A stretch of 64,000 bases of DNA, from contig NZ_CP099960.1 of the NCBI RefSeq assembly GCF_024137865.1, forward strand, positions 248,001 through 312,000, written 5' to 3'. Origin of the DNA: Moraxella sp. FZFQ2102 (GTDB lineage: Bacteria > Pseudomonadota > Gammaproteobacteria > Pseudomonadales > Moraxellaceae). Below, piece by piece: positions 30,466 to 38,292 of this stretch (its first letter is position 1; each line of letters opens with the position of its first letter). Under the pieces are notes generated by a model that searched no databases, had not been told where the DNA came from, and worked only from the letters and a program-made list of their open reading frames with translations. Position numbers and translations under genes: made by a program.

Positions 30466-30554
30466 TACATCAGGCTATAAGTTTAGGTTTGTTCAAGATG
30501 GGTTTATTTATTAATTAATAGAACAGGTCATTCGACTATTATTTACCAAGCAAA

Positions 30555-30582
30555 TCACCGAATTTAAACAGTTATTTGGTGA
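30555..30582. promoter_or_regulatory. Inverted repeat upstream of the methyltransferase/restriction operon
   Basis: TCACCGAAT (30555-30563) and ATTTGGTGA (30574-30582) form 9-base arms with one mismatch around 10 bases, just downstream of a minus-strand TATAAT (30599-30594), i.e. about where transcription would begin. It may be an operator controlling the operon. No controller-protein gene is adjacent. Confidence 0.4.
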
Positions 30583-30688
30583 AATCGAATCTTATTATAT
30601 TAAATCAAGGTCTCATAGATAATTGCGAGCTATATTACCAAACTTTTAACTATAATGCATGTCTATTTAAATACAATGATCTTTTTGT

Positions 30689-31960
30689 TTACCCAACCCT
30701 TAACAACTCATCCCACCGTGTTGTAAACCTTTGACTCATAAAGCCCCGATTCATCTGCCAGTCATCAGACAGTTTTTGTGAGCCTAAAATCAGCTTTCCC
30801 TTGCCAAATTGCTTGTTAATGGCATCCAGTGTTTGCATCAGATGTTGATTTTCTAAATGCTCAAATTCATCTTGTTGTGCAAATAAATCATACTGCACAC
30901 GATGGATGGATTCAATCCCACCCAATTCAATACCGCACTTTTTGTAGTGATAGCCTTGTTTGTATAGGATTTTAAGCAGTTTTTGGGCATGTTGGTTTAA
31001 CACTCGAGTATCATTACTACCTTTAGTAAGAGCAATGGTCTTTTTACCATAGTACTGTTGATGATTGCCAAATGGATTGGTTTGGATAATGACTGTCAGT
31101 GTATGAGCTAGAGTGTTTTGTTCTCTGAGCTTTTGGGCACCACTAGCGATATGATAAGCGATGGCTGATTGCAATGGCTCAATCTCACTAATTGCCTTAG
31201 CAAAGCTTCTGCTTCTAATGATGTGTTTCTTTGACTCTTCAATCTCAAGTCCTGCACAAGGTTTGCCGTTCATCTCTTGCCATGTTCTTTGGGTGGTGAC
31301 GCTAAAATGATGCTTGATAAGATGTCTGTCAGCATCGACAAAGTCTTTGGCAGTGGTGATGCCTAATTGCTTAAGCTGTAGTGCTGTTTGACTGCCAATG
31401 CCCCATATTTCATCCACCGCTTGGCTTGCCAAGGCTCTGTGTTGAATGTCTTTTGACCAATCATCCCAAACCACGACACCGCCAAAGTGCTGTGGATAGC
31501 TTTTGGCAAGGTGATTGCAGAATTTAGCAAGTGTTTTAGTTGGTGCAATACCGACACAAGTAGGGATACCAACCCATTGCCAGACTCTGCTTTTAATCTC
31601 TTTGCCAAGCTTTAGTAAATCTACTTGATTAATCCCTGTTAAATCCGCAAAACACTCATCAATCGAATAAATCTCAATAGCAGGGACAAGGCTTGCAATG
31701 GTGTTCATCATCCGAGCAGAGATATCACCATAGAGCTCATAATTACTTGAAAAGGCGATGACTTTACCGCGATACACCAGCTCTTTGATTTGAAAATATG
31801 GCACGCCCATTTTAATGCCAAGTGCTTTGGCTTCAGCCGTGCGAGCCACTACGCAGCCGTCATTGTTTGATAAAACAACCACAGCTTTGTTTTTAAGCTT
31901 AGGGTTAAAAATCCGCTCACAAGAGCAATAAAAGCTATTGCCATCAATCAGTGCGTACAT
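30689..31960 (-). CDS. umuC: Y-family DNA polymerase V catalytic subunit UmuC
   Basis: 423 residues, UmuC length. Palm acidic residues are in LIDGNSFY (D6) and [12 protein letters not shown]; the fingers segment is [20 protein letters not shown] helix-hairpin-helix region and little-finger domain follow. It performs error-prone synthesis past lesions, together with processed UmuD. umuD lies upstream on the same strand, but 109 bases separate them and a good promoter sits in the gap, so each gene has its own start site. It is carried by the island. The recA-lexA system is not in view. Confidence 0.93.
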   Translation of the reverse strand: MYALIDGNSFYCSCERIFNPKLKNKAVVVLSNNDGCVVARTAEAKALGIKMGVPYFQIKELVYRGKVIAFSSNYELYGDISARMMNTIASLVPAIEIYSIDECFADLTGINQVDLLKLGKEIKSRVWQWVGIPTCVGIAPTKTLAKFCNHLAKSYPQHFGGVVVWDDWSKDIQHRALASQAVDEIWGIGSQTALQLKQLGITTAKDFVDADRHLIKHHFSVTTQRTWQEMNGKPCAGLEIEESKKHIIRSRSFAKAISEIEPLQSAIAYHIASGAQKLREQNTLAHTLTVIIQTNPFGNHQQYYGKKTIALTKGSNDTRVLNQHAQKLLKILYKQGYHYKKCGIELGGIESIHRVQYDLFAQQDEFEHLENQHLMQTLDAINKQFGKGKLILGSQKLSDDWQMNRGFMSQRFTTRWDELLRVG

Positions 31961-31971
31961 GAAATATCATC

Positions 31972-32042
31972 TTGAAAAAAGTTACCGATATGATACTGTA
32001 AAGTTTATCAGATTGCAATTTGAAATTGGTAACTCTTTTCAA
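31972..32042 (-). promoter_or_regulatory. umuC promoter with operator-like inverted repeat
   Basis: Minus-strand promoter TTGCAA (32018-32013), 17 bases, TATCAT (31995-31990). The whole is enclosed by 15-base inverted arms TTGAAAAAAGTTACC (31972-31986) and GGTAACTCTTTTCAA (32028-32042) with one mismatch. The inner-left arm matches a sequence in the same place at the umuD promoter. This looks like a repressor operator of the damage response. Confidence 0.6.
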
Positions 32043-32069
32043 TATGAACAAGTTAAGTTATATTGATAG

Positions 32070-32720
32070 CTATCGCTTACGCACATCCTTAATCACATGC
32101 ATTACCACACCAACAATGGCAAGTTCATCACCATCGCTAAAGGTGTAATTGGGATAGCTTTCATTATCACGACTGTTTTCAGAATGTAGTTCGACACATC
32201 CATCATCCAAGATATGCAATCGCTTGATGGTGTATTCAGAACCTAAATCCGCCATGACAATATCTCGATGACTTGGGGTGATGGCACGATCAATGACCAA
32301 TAAATCATCTTTATCAATCCCGGCATCCAGCATCGAATAACCGCCACAGCGAGCAATGATGGTGGACGAAGGATTGCGTACCAAATACTCATTAAAATCC
32401 AAATAATCTTCGATATAACCCTCAGCAGGAGAAGCAAAGCCTGCAGGGATTTTCTCCGTGGCGATGGGTAAGTCAAGCTTAGTTGGATTGGGGTGTACGA
32501 CAAGCGCATCTAATGGTACAGAACCTGTAGTCAATACCACACCCAATTTACCTGCTTTATTCTTTTGAATTAAAGACTCTACCATCGGCAATAAGTTTCT
32601 AGGGATCTTCTTCGCCACAGGACTACCAAAAGGCGATGGCTTACGACCACTGCCTGCACGGCGACCGCCATGAGTGGATTTGGGACGAGATTCGGATTTG
32701 GTATCATCTAATTGGGTCAT
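32070..32720 (-). CDS. umuD: UmuD-like S24 peptidase with long N-terminus
   Basis: 216 residues against about 140 in E. coli UmuD. The C-terminal half is a LexA/UmuD self-cleaving domain: Ala93-Gly94 as the likely cut site, S129 in CGGYSMLDAG (GDSM in E. coli) and K166 in YTIKRLHI as catalytic pair. The extra N-terminus begins with HGGRRAGSGRKPSPFG (17-32), a basic Gly/Arg segment that looks able to touch DNA. Acinetobacter UmuDAb, similarly extended, acts as a repressor of damage genes; this protein may do both jobs. It has its own promoter carrying the motif shared with umuC. Confidence 0.9.
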   Translation of the reverse strand: MTQLDDTKSESRPKSTHGGRRAGSGRKPSPFGSPVAKKIPRNLLPMVESLIQKNKAGKLGVVLTTGSVPLDALVVHPNPTKLDLPIATEKIPAGFASPAEGYIEDYLDFNEYLVRNPSSTIIARCGGYSMLDAGIDKDDLLVIDRAITPSHRDIVMADLGSEYTIKRLHILDDGCVELHSENSRDNESYPNYTFSDGDELAIVGVVMHVIKDVRKR

Positions 32721-32729
32721 GGTGGTGTC

Positions 32730-32776
32730 TTGAAAAAGGTTTCGGTTATCATAAATTTTTCAGTTTGTTTAGTCAA
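32730..32776 (-). promoter_or_regulatory. umuD promoter with motif shared with umuC
   Basis: Minus-strand TTGACT (32776-32771), 17-base spacer, TATGAT (32753-32748): a near-consensus sigma-70 promoter. Directly downstream, over the start point, TTGAAAAAGGTTTCGG (plus-strand reading, from 32730) matches the umuC-promoter sequence TTGAAAAAAGTTACCG at 31972 in 13 of 16 bases and lies at the same distance from the -10. Confidence 0.65.
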
Positions 32777-32809
32777 GTGTTTATTGGGCTGTATTAAGCG
32801 AAAAAAAAT

Positions 32810-32829
32810 AACCCCACCTAAGTGGGGTT
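32810..32829 (-). terminator. Terminator of alpA
   Basis: AACCCCAC / GTGGGGTT stem with a 4-base loop, followed on the minus strand by A then eight T. It is 17 bases past the alpA stop and separates alpA from umuD. Confidence 0.85.
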
Positions 32830-32845
32830 GTAAATCATTGGATCG

Positions 32846-33109
32846 TTAGCTTGCATCGCTAAATTTGCTTTCAAGCCAAGCCGCAATTTGATCAGCTCGC
32901 CAAACCACGCTCCTTTCAGTCAGCTTGATCTGCTTTGGAAAGGTGGGGTCGTAGCGTTTCGACTTTTCATCCATGATTTCATAGATGGTAGAACGGCTTA
33001 AGCGTGTGATTTGTATCACATCCTTAAGTCGCATCATTTGTGGTACTTGAGCTGTACCAAATTGGTCAAGTGGATTTGAAAATTTGGTTTGTGTTGCGTT
33101 ATTTGTCAT
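32846..33109 (-). CDS. alpA: AlpA-family regulator / excisionase-like protein
   Basis: 87 residues; a winged-helix AlpA/MerR-like DNA-binding fold in residues 25-82 (MRLKDVIQITRLSRSTIYEI, then FPKQIKLTERSVVWRADQIAAWL). AlpA proteins activate or aid excision of P4- and CP4-57-type elements. It is single, with its own terminator and an upstream gap carrying three AAAGTCCAGT boxes. It is the probable control gene of island excision. Confidence 0.88.
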   Translation of the reverse strand: MTNNATQTKFSNPLDQFGTAQVPQMMRLKDVIQITRLSRSTIYEIMDEKSKRYDPTFPKQIKLTERSVVWRADQIAAWLESKFSDAS

Positions 33110-33160
33110 CTCGGATTCTCCAGTAAGTTATTGCAGGAGTTAGTTCCTACATAACAAATC

Positions 33161-33224
33161 AAAGTCCAGTAAATTTTTACAACATCCCATAAAGTCCAGT
33201 AGCATCTTATGCACTGGACTTTAT
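33161..33224. repeat. Three AAAGTCCAGT boxes upstream of alpA
   Basis: AAAGTCCAGT at 33161-33170 and 33191-33200 (direct, 30 bases apart) and inverted at 33213-33222; the last two form a long hairpin with arms ATAAAGTCCAGT. They lie between alpA and the Gp3-like gene. The hairpin may terminate the latter, and the boxes may bind a regulator of alpA. The inverted pair lacks a T-rich tail. Confidence 0.6.
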
Positions 33225-33228
33225 GCCA

Positions 33229-34164
33229 TCAACTGACTGGTTTAACAGACTGTCGCAATCCAAACTCCATTGCTTGCCAATCTTCTAACTGTTTAGGATT
33301 AAGTTTCCCTAATTGTGTTTCGGGCTGCGCACTTGGGTTGCGTACTTCATCCGACTGCTCAACTTCATGATAAAACTCCTGACTAATTAACAAACCATCT
33401 TCACTATCAATCTCAAACTGTGAATTGGTATATCCTGCCTTAGCACTTTGTTCAAGTGCGGCTTGATTGAAGCCATGCTCAGAAAGATCGTCATTGATAG
33501 CTTGTGCCTTAGCAATTGATTCTTTCAGCGTAATACCATCTTGCAAAGTAAGATCAACATAGTAAATCGGCGTGCGATAACTTTGAGTGGTTGATTTACC
33601 ACGAATCACCAATTGCAATGGTAGGCAAGATAGTTTGTTATTGGATGCAGCAGCATAATAGCTCAATCTCGCCATCAGCGTACGAATGGAGTTATAGCCT
33701 GTGGTGCGAAACACAAATGCACCAAGCTCATCACTGTCATCCAAATTCACATACAGTCGTCCAAACAGCTTACAATTGCCATTTTGCCCAAGTGGGCAAT
33801 TCTCTGGACTGGGACAGGGTAGGTTTTCTACCCCGTTATTTGTCCGTCTTTGGCATATCTCACCATTGCCGACACACATCGGTCTGCCTGTTTGTCGATC
33901 AAATAGCGTGTATTCTGCTCGTAAATTCAGTTCTGGCGTGTTAAACAGCATTCGTACAGGTATTTGGCGCAGCTTACCGTTGGCGCTATGCTTGCGTAGT
34001 TTCTCATCTATGGGATGATTAACCCAGCCGTCTTTGCCTTGGATTTGACTGGTGATGGTGAATTGATCGTCTTTTTGTGGCATACGCTTGCCATTTTTCT
34101 CGACCACTTTACCAATGCTAATTCTGCCTAATACAGGTGGAGTGATGGCTAAACCTTTAATCAT
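33229..34164 (-). CDS. Gp3-like recombination directionality factor candidate
   Basis: 311 residues from ATG 34164, which has AAGGAG 8 bases upstream; the open frame extends 48 bases further. It starts MIKGLAITPPVLGRISIG and has a Cys-rich stretch (CVGNGEICQRR, then CPSPENCPLGQNGNC) that could bind zinc. Proteins of this type occur on integrative elements and are variously labelled hydrolase/metal-binding or phage Gp3-like directionality factor; I favour the latter weakly. Its place beside alpA and the recombination genes fits a role in excision or DNA handling. Confidence 0.6.
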   Translation of the reverse strand: MIKGLAITPPVLGRISIGKVVEKNGKRMPQKDDQFTITSQIQGKDGWVNHPIDEKLRKHSANGKLRQIPVRMLFNTPELNLRAEYTLFDRQTGRPMCVGNGEICQRRTNNGVENLPCPSPENCPLGQNGNCKLFGRLYVNLDDSDELGAFVFRTTGYNSIRTLMARLSYYAAASNNKLSCLPLQLVIRGKSTTQSYRTPIYYVDLTLQDGITLKESIAKAQAINDDLSEHGFNQAALEQSAKAGYTNSQFEIDSEDGLLISQEFYHEVEQSDEVRNPSAQPETQLGKLNPKQLEDWQAMEFGLRQSVKPVS

Positions 34165-34228
34165 GGGATGACTCCTTATATAACTTGATTTATTTGATAA
34201 ATTTGATACCAATTGAATTCCAAAAGAA

Positions 34229-34263
34229 AAAACTCATGCCGTACGGTTTGTGGCATGAGTTTT
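34229..34263 (-). terminator. Terminator of the YqaJ exonuclease gene
   Basis: AAAACTCATGCC / GGCATGAGTTTT, a strong stem around an 11-base loop, with a short T tract on the minus strand, 25 bases past the stop. Confidence 0.75.
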
Positions 34264-34287
34264 ATGCGGTTTTTTTTGGAAACTTGG

Positions 34288-35346
34288 TTAATTGGCGTGG
34301 GCGGGTGATGCAGACTGATTGATCAAAAAGCGTCTGCTACCTTGACGAATCTGCGGATACTGGCTTAATAGCTCAGGCTTATCCTTTAATAACGCCTTAC
34401 TGTCTAAGACTTGGCTGTCTTTTGACTTCTTCCAACTGATTGAGCCATGTTGAAATATCGCTACTTCATGCTCTTTCATGGCTTGACACAGTTGTTGCTT
34501 TAGAAAATCAAACCGAGATTCATGCTCATCAATCAGTCGTTTTTGTTCGATCAGCTCATCAAAGTAGCCGTTGAGTGTCTGATCATCGCTAAAATCGATA
34601 CTGTCTTGATTGCTATTGGGAAATAAGCTTTGTAATGCTTTTTGGGCAGACTCACTGCCATCAGCAGGTGGGGCAATGTCCTTTTCGACATATTCCCAAA
34701 AGCGTTTTTCTTGAGCAATGATATATTCAATCAACCGCTCATCTCGCTTAATCTCAAACATACGAGCTTCATGACCGCCAATTAAGACACATACATGGGC
34801 AAGCTGTTTACCTGTCACCGCTAACTGATGCTGAACTTGACAAGCAACATACAGTGGCACACCGTTTTGCCATAGTTTTGCGCCATGAACACCTGCGGTT
34901 TTAATTTCAAGTACGCCCACTTCAGGATTGCTCACCGCATAATCAAGATTAGCTAGCATGAACTTATGCTCAGGATGCTGTAATACCGCATTGATACGAC
35001 GGACTTTATTGCCTGTTTTGGCGGTGTAGTATTTGGCAACCAATGGTTCAAGCTGTTTACCCCAATATAGCGGTGCATAGCCATCTGTGGTCACTTTGGC
35101 AGGTTCAATCCGTCCTGTCTTAATAAGCCATAACTCAAGCTGTGACATATAAGGATTGACACCACAAACAGTCGGTGCATCACTACTGCCAATGCCTTGC
35201 TTACGCACATCTAGCCATTGCTCATGGCTTAGCCGCTTGGTATCAATCAGCCGTGTAGGTTTATTTGGCTTTGTAACAGCCATTGCCTTTTTCATGGCTG
35301 TGGACTGGGTATTGGTATTAATAGAATTGGTTAAAGGTGCGTTCAT
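34288..35346 (-). CDS. YqaJ-family exonuclease/recombinase
   Basis: 352 residues from ATG 35346 (AAGGAG just upstream; open codons to 35457 are ignored). YqaJ domain of the lambda-exonuclease fold: QGIGSSDAPTVCG near 50-62, E100 in YWGKQLEPLVAKYY, D135 in LANLDYAV, E147-x-K149 in LEIKT, and QVQHQLAVTG. Such 5'-3' exonucleases make single-stranded ends for phage-type recombination. A coiled segment follows from about 235. No annealing protein is adjacent. It lies in the island backbone next to DUF932. Confidence 0.88.
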   Translation of the reverse strand: MNAPLTNSINTNTQSTAMKKAMAVTKPNKPTRLIDTKRLSHEQWLDVRKQGIGSSDAPTVCGVNPYMSQLELWLIKTGRIEPAKVTTDGYAPLYWGKQLEPLVAKYYTAKTGNKVRRINAVLQHPEHKFMLANLDYAVSNPEVGVLEIKTAGVHGAKLWQNGVPLYVACQVQHQLAVTGKQLAHVCVLIGGHEARMFEIKRDERLIEYIIAQEKRFWEYVEKDIAPPADGSESAQKALQSLFPNSNQDSIDFSDDQTLNGYFDELIEQKRLIDEHESRFDFLKQQLCQAMKEHEVAIFQHGSISWKKSKDSQVLDSKALLKDKPELLSQYPQIRQGSRRFLINQSASPAHAN

Positions 35347-35412
35347 AAAAAACTCCTTAGATGAAATGATGATGGGGTTAAAATCAGTTTTACCACTAAA
35401 AAGACAGCATAA

Positions 35413-35440
35413 AACCACGCTCCTTGCTAAGAGCGTGGTT
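35413..35440 (-). terminator. Terminator of the DUF932 gene
   Basis: AACCACGCTC / GAGCGTGGTT, a perfect 10-bp stem with an 8-base loop and TTTT after it on the minus strand. Confidence 0.75.
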
Positions 35441-35481
35441 AATATGGTAATAATCATAACTTGGTGTATAGCTCAAACTGC

Positions 35482-36477
35482 TTAAGCCACTAAGCGCATT
35501 GCTTCTTCCAAGCCTTTTTGCTTGAGCATTGCTCCTGTGCCGAACCAAGCAGAATCAAGCCTATGATCCATCGACATGGCACGGCGTTCATGATCAACAA
35601 ATTCGGTAATAGAGCAAAGTAGCCCGTAAGCCGTATCTTTGGCACTATCCAAATCTGCACCACGACCTTGCCCATTAAACATCGCCATGATTTGATTCAT
35701 GGCTTTGGCATTTGGGATGACGCTTGGGTTTTGTCGTTGATTGGTAGCAAAGGGAATGATGTTGTAATCCGCATCATTAAACACTCGGTTTAGAAAGTTG
35801 GTTGCTTCTGCCTGTGTGACACGGCGTTCGGACAATTGTTTCATCTGATAATTGTGTTCATCCCAAGTTGAGATGGACAAGCCAAGCTGTGCTTTGACTT
35901 TTTCGCCATCAAACACAGTACTGTGTGGCACTTTGACTACACCACCACGACTATCAGCCAAACTGATTGCCAAAGTGTTATTACACACCACCCGAATGGA
36001 AGTAAACTGCGCTGTGGTAGCAAGCGTGCCATCACAAGCGGTAGCAAGTAGCACATAGCCATGACTGACATCTTTACCCTTTAAGGTGGCTGATTGACCC
36101 GTGCGAGCTAATGCCCAGAGTTTACGACCACCTTTTAGGACACCTGCTGTTTCAAGCTCGAAGTCCGCTTTTTCAGTTAGGTCTCGATAAAACTCCAAGA
36201 TTTCTCTTGGTTGTACTTCTTGATACCGCTGTGACACCACAGACAGTGCATCCAAAGTATCTGAGCGGTATAGCACCTTATGGTCACAATACGGCATGAT
36301 GATATTTTGTCCTGCACTATTTTTGGCGGTATAGCTGACATCGGCAGACTCAATACGCCAGTTCATACCCGATTCCACCGCCCAAACATCGATAGGCTGA
36401 TTGGGAGATAACTCACGACCAATGCCATGCCAAGGCTTATCACCAACATAAGCCATCGTTTCTACTTGATGTGCCAT
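35482..36477 (-). CDS. DUF932 (YfjQ/phage-plasmid-like) protein
   Basis: 331 residues from the second of two adjacent ATGs, which gives a 6-base gap to AAGGAG. Recognised by MAYVGDKPWHGIGRELSP at the start, ALARTG and TSIRVVCNNTLAISL in the middle. DUF932 proteins are common on phages, plasmids and cryptic prophages (YfjQ of CP4-57); the biochemical role is unknown. It lies between the exonuclease and a small zinc-ribbon-like gene on the same strand. Confidence 0.85.
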   Translation of the reverse strand: MAHQVETMAYVGDKPWHGIGRELSPNQPIDVWAVESGMNWRIESADVSYTAKNSAGQNIIMPYCDHKVLYRSDTLDALSVVSQRYQEVQPREILEFYRDLTEKADFELETAGVLKGGRKLWALARTGQSATLKGKDVSHGYVLLATACDGTLATTAQFTSIRVVCNNTLAISLADSRGGVVKVPHSTVFDGEKVKAQLGLSISTWDEHNYQMKQLSERRVTQAEATNFLNRVFNDADYNIIPFATNQRQNPSVIPNAKAMNQIMAMFNGQGRGADLDSAKDTAYGLLCSITEFVDHERRAMSMDHRLDSAWFGTGAMLKQKGLEEAMRLVA

Positions 36478-36502
36478 CATAAACTCCTTAATTCTTTATT
36501 GA

Positions 36503-36844
36503 TCAAACTTCGTTAAAATCAGCAAACTCAGATGCTGTTTTGACAACATCATCACGCTTATGAAAGACATGATGGCAGTTTTGGCAATAAAACATCGACT
36601 GCTTAAAACCAAGCTGTTTGAACCGTTGATGCTCTTGCACAAGGCTGATCGCACCACCTAGCACCACGCCAGTCATGACACCGATGGCAGGATTGACTCG
36701 GTAATAGCGACAAATGGATGCGCCAATGCTTGCTAGCACGCTTGGCGAGAATAAGGTTTGGTTCAATGACTGTGGAAAAAAGGTGCTTGAGCCAGTCATG
36801 GGATGGGTATTGCGTGAATAGCATTTTTCACAGATAGGGTTCAT
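36503..36844 (-). CDS. Small protein with split CxxC pairs and a hydrophobic core
   Basis: 113 residues, not recognised. CEKC near the start (5-8) and CQNC (87-90) could together bind one zinc ion. Between them are about 40 mainly hydrophobic residues (SVLASIGASICRYY, then GVMTGVVLGGAISLV) that may be one or two membrane helices. The start has a TGGAG ribosome site. It is in the same direction as, and 25 bases before, DUF932, so the two may be co-transcribed. Confidence 0.65.
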   Translation of the reverse strand: MNPICEKCYSRNTHPMTGSSTFFPQSLNQTLFSPSVLASIGASICRYYRVNPAIGVMTGVVLGGAISLVQEHQRFKQLGFKQSMFYCQNCHHVFHKRDDVVKTASEFADFNEV

Positions 36845-36975
36845 ATTAACTCCATAGATTGAATAGATTTGGTCAAAGCGCTGACCAAATGGTTAATTGA
36901 TACCGCCAATCATCAAAGATTGACGGCATTGCTCATGAAGGTAATATGTATCTATAAAATTTTTACTATGAAGAC

Positions 36976-37887
36976 TTACAGCTTAGCTACTGGTTTTTTG
37001 GTTATGCGCTTGTTAATATTCCCATGTCCAAAGGTTCTCATGCCCTTGAGCTTAACCAAAGGATGTTGATCGTACTTATCAGGCTTAGTCAGATATTTGG
37101 CAGCTTTGATGGCATTGAGTACTTGTACCACATGGTCTCTGTGTATCATACCAATTCCAAGCGAGTCTAATTGCTTAAATCGGTCGATACGCTCATCATC
37201 ATGGCAATTATAGTAGCAGCCTTTATTGCCAGTAATCTCACCCCATTTCTCACCAACTTGGCTTGCAGCATACCAACCTTTATTCTTTTTATTACCATCG
37301 TAAATTAACAGCAAATGGCAATGATAGCTACCAGTCTTACTGCTTTGCTCGATCGCCCAGACATGACCCCTAAGATGCTTAAAGCAATGTTTTTTCTCAA
37401 TAACCAGCTTTCTTAGCTGATTCATATCTTGAGTGAATTGCTCAATGCTCACATTGGCATCGGAACAGTATTTTAAATCCACTCTGACGAACAATAGCCG
37501 AGCGTAACTAGTGATCAATGCCGTTAGATAATTTTCCAAAGACTGTGTGTTTTTCTTTTCAGATTTGGATATTTTATCTTGATGCTCTTTTGGACTGTAC
37601 TCTTGATTGTACAGTACAGCTAATTTATTGACCAGATTGTCATCCCAAAGCATTTCGTCCGAGTAATCAGACGAATGACAAATGGATTGGGAGATTTCGA
37701 TCAGTTTTTGTATCGGAGTGCAATATTCCCAGTCTGCATTCATTTGACTGATGAACAAAGAATAATATCGATTGAGATCATCTTGGATTCTCTGTAGTGC
37801 TATTTTATCTTTGTTAGGTTTTAGCAGTGATTCACAGATTTGATAGATTTTTACAAGTATAGCATTTGGATTTTGATTAATTGACAT
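36976..37887 (-). CDS. Inovirus Gp2 / YagK-YfjJ family replication-type protein
   Basis: 303 residues. The C-terminal half matches the YagK/YfjJ or inovirus Gp2 type: LLFVRVDL (131-138), SSKTGSYHCHLLLIYDG with H189-C-H191, and MRTFGHGNI at the end. The HxH after a beta strand resembles motif 2 of HUH replication initiators; a candidate Tyr is within AAKYLTKPD. It may start single-strand replication of the excised island. The N-terminal 120 residues are helical. A strong AAGGAG lies before the ATG. It heads the minus-strand backbone. Confidence 0.75.
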   Translation of the reverse strand: MSINQNPNAILVKIYQICESLLKPNKDKIALQRIQDDLNRYYSLFISQMNADWEYCTPIQKLIEISQSICHSSDYSDEMLWDDNLVNKLAVLYNQEYSPKEHQDKISKSEKKNTQSLENYLTALITSYARLLFVRVDLKYCSDANVSIEQFTQDMNQLRKLVIEKKHCFKHLRGHVWAIEQSSKTGSYHCHLLLIYDGNKKNKGWYAASQVGEKWGEITGNKGCYYNCHDDERIDRFKQLDSLGIGMIHRDHVVQVLNAIKAAKYLTKPDKYDQHPLVKLKGMRTFGHGNINKRITKKPVAKL

Positions 37888-38292
37888 GACTTACTCCTTG
37901 GTTGATTTCAAGTCATATCAAAAAAGTATGTTGTATTTTTTTACAGAGTGAATATCTTGGATGGGATATAGGGGTGGGTATATTATTAATAACCTGCTAA
38001 AGATAGAAGAAGAAAACCAAGCCAGAACTAGCGATTAAAATTGAAAGTATAATGATTTATTCAAAATAGATATTGATAGAGTTAGTGATTTATTTTGAAT
38101 TTGTAATATAAAAATATAATTTTATCAATACCTTAATTTAATAAATATCTACGAATTTTCTACGAAATATTAATAAAAAACATTCAAAAAAATCCAATAT
38201 TATTCTTGAAAAACATTTGAATAATCTACAATTCTTGATATAATCATTTTTATTTGATTGTATTAATAAGTATGCTTAAGAGAGTAAAGTTG
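37888..38292. other. AT-rich gap between the YfjJ-like gene and the orphan gene
   Basis: 405 bases, extremely AT-rich, holding divergent promoters. Only the plus-strand promoter at 38217-38244 stands out. Its location beside a replication-type gene would suit an origin, but I see no clear iterons or a convincing nick-site hairpin. Confidence 0.5.
38217..38244 (+). promoter_or_regulatory. Promoter of the orphan 359-aa gene
   Basis: TTGAAT (38217-38222), 16-base spacer, consensus TATAAT (38239-38244). Start of transcription near 38251 would leave a leader of about 42 bases to ATG 38293, which also decides against the ATG at 38254. Confidence 0.6.

Noticed and set aside
33161..33224. CRISPR array
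   Set aside because: Only three 10-base units, one inverted, with unequal spacing and no cas genes anywhere in the window.
37888..38216. Replication origin of the island
   Set aside because: AT-rich and beside an initiator-like gene, but no iterons or nick-site hairpin could be identified.
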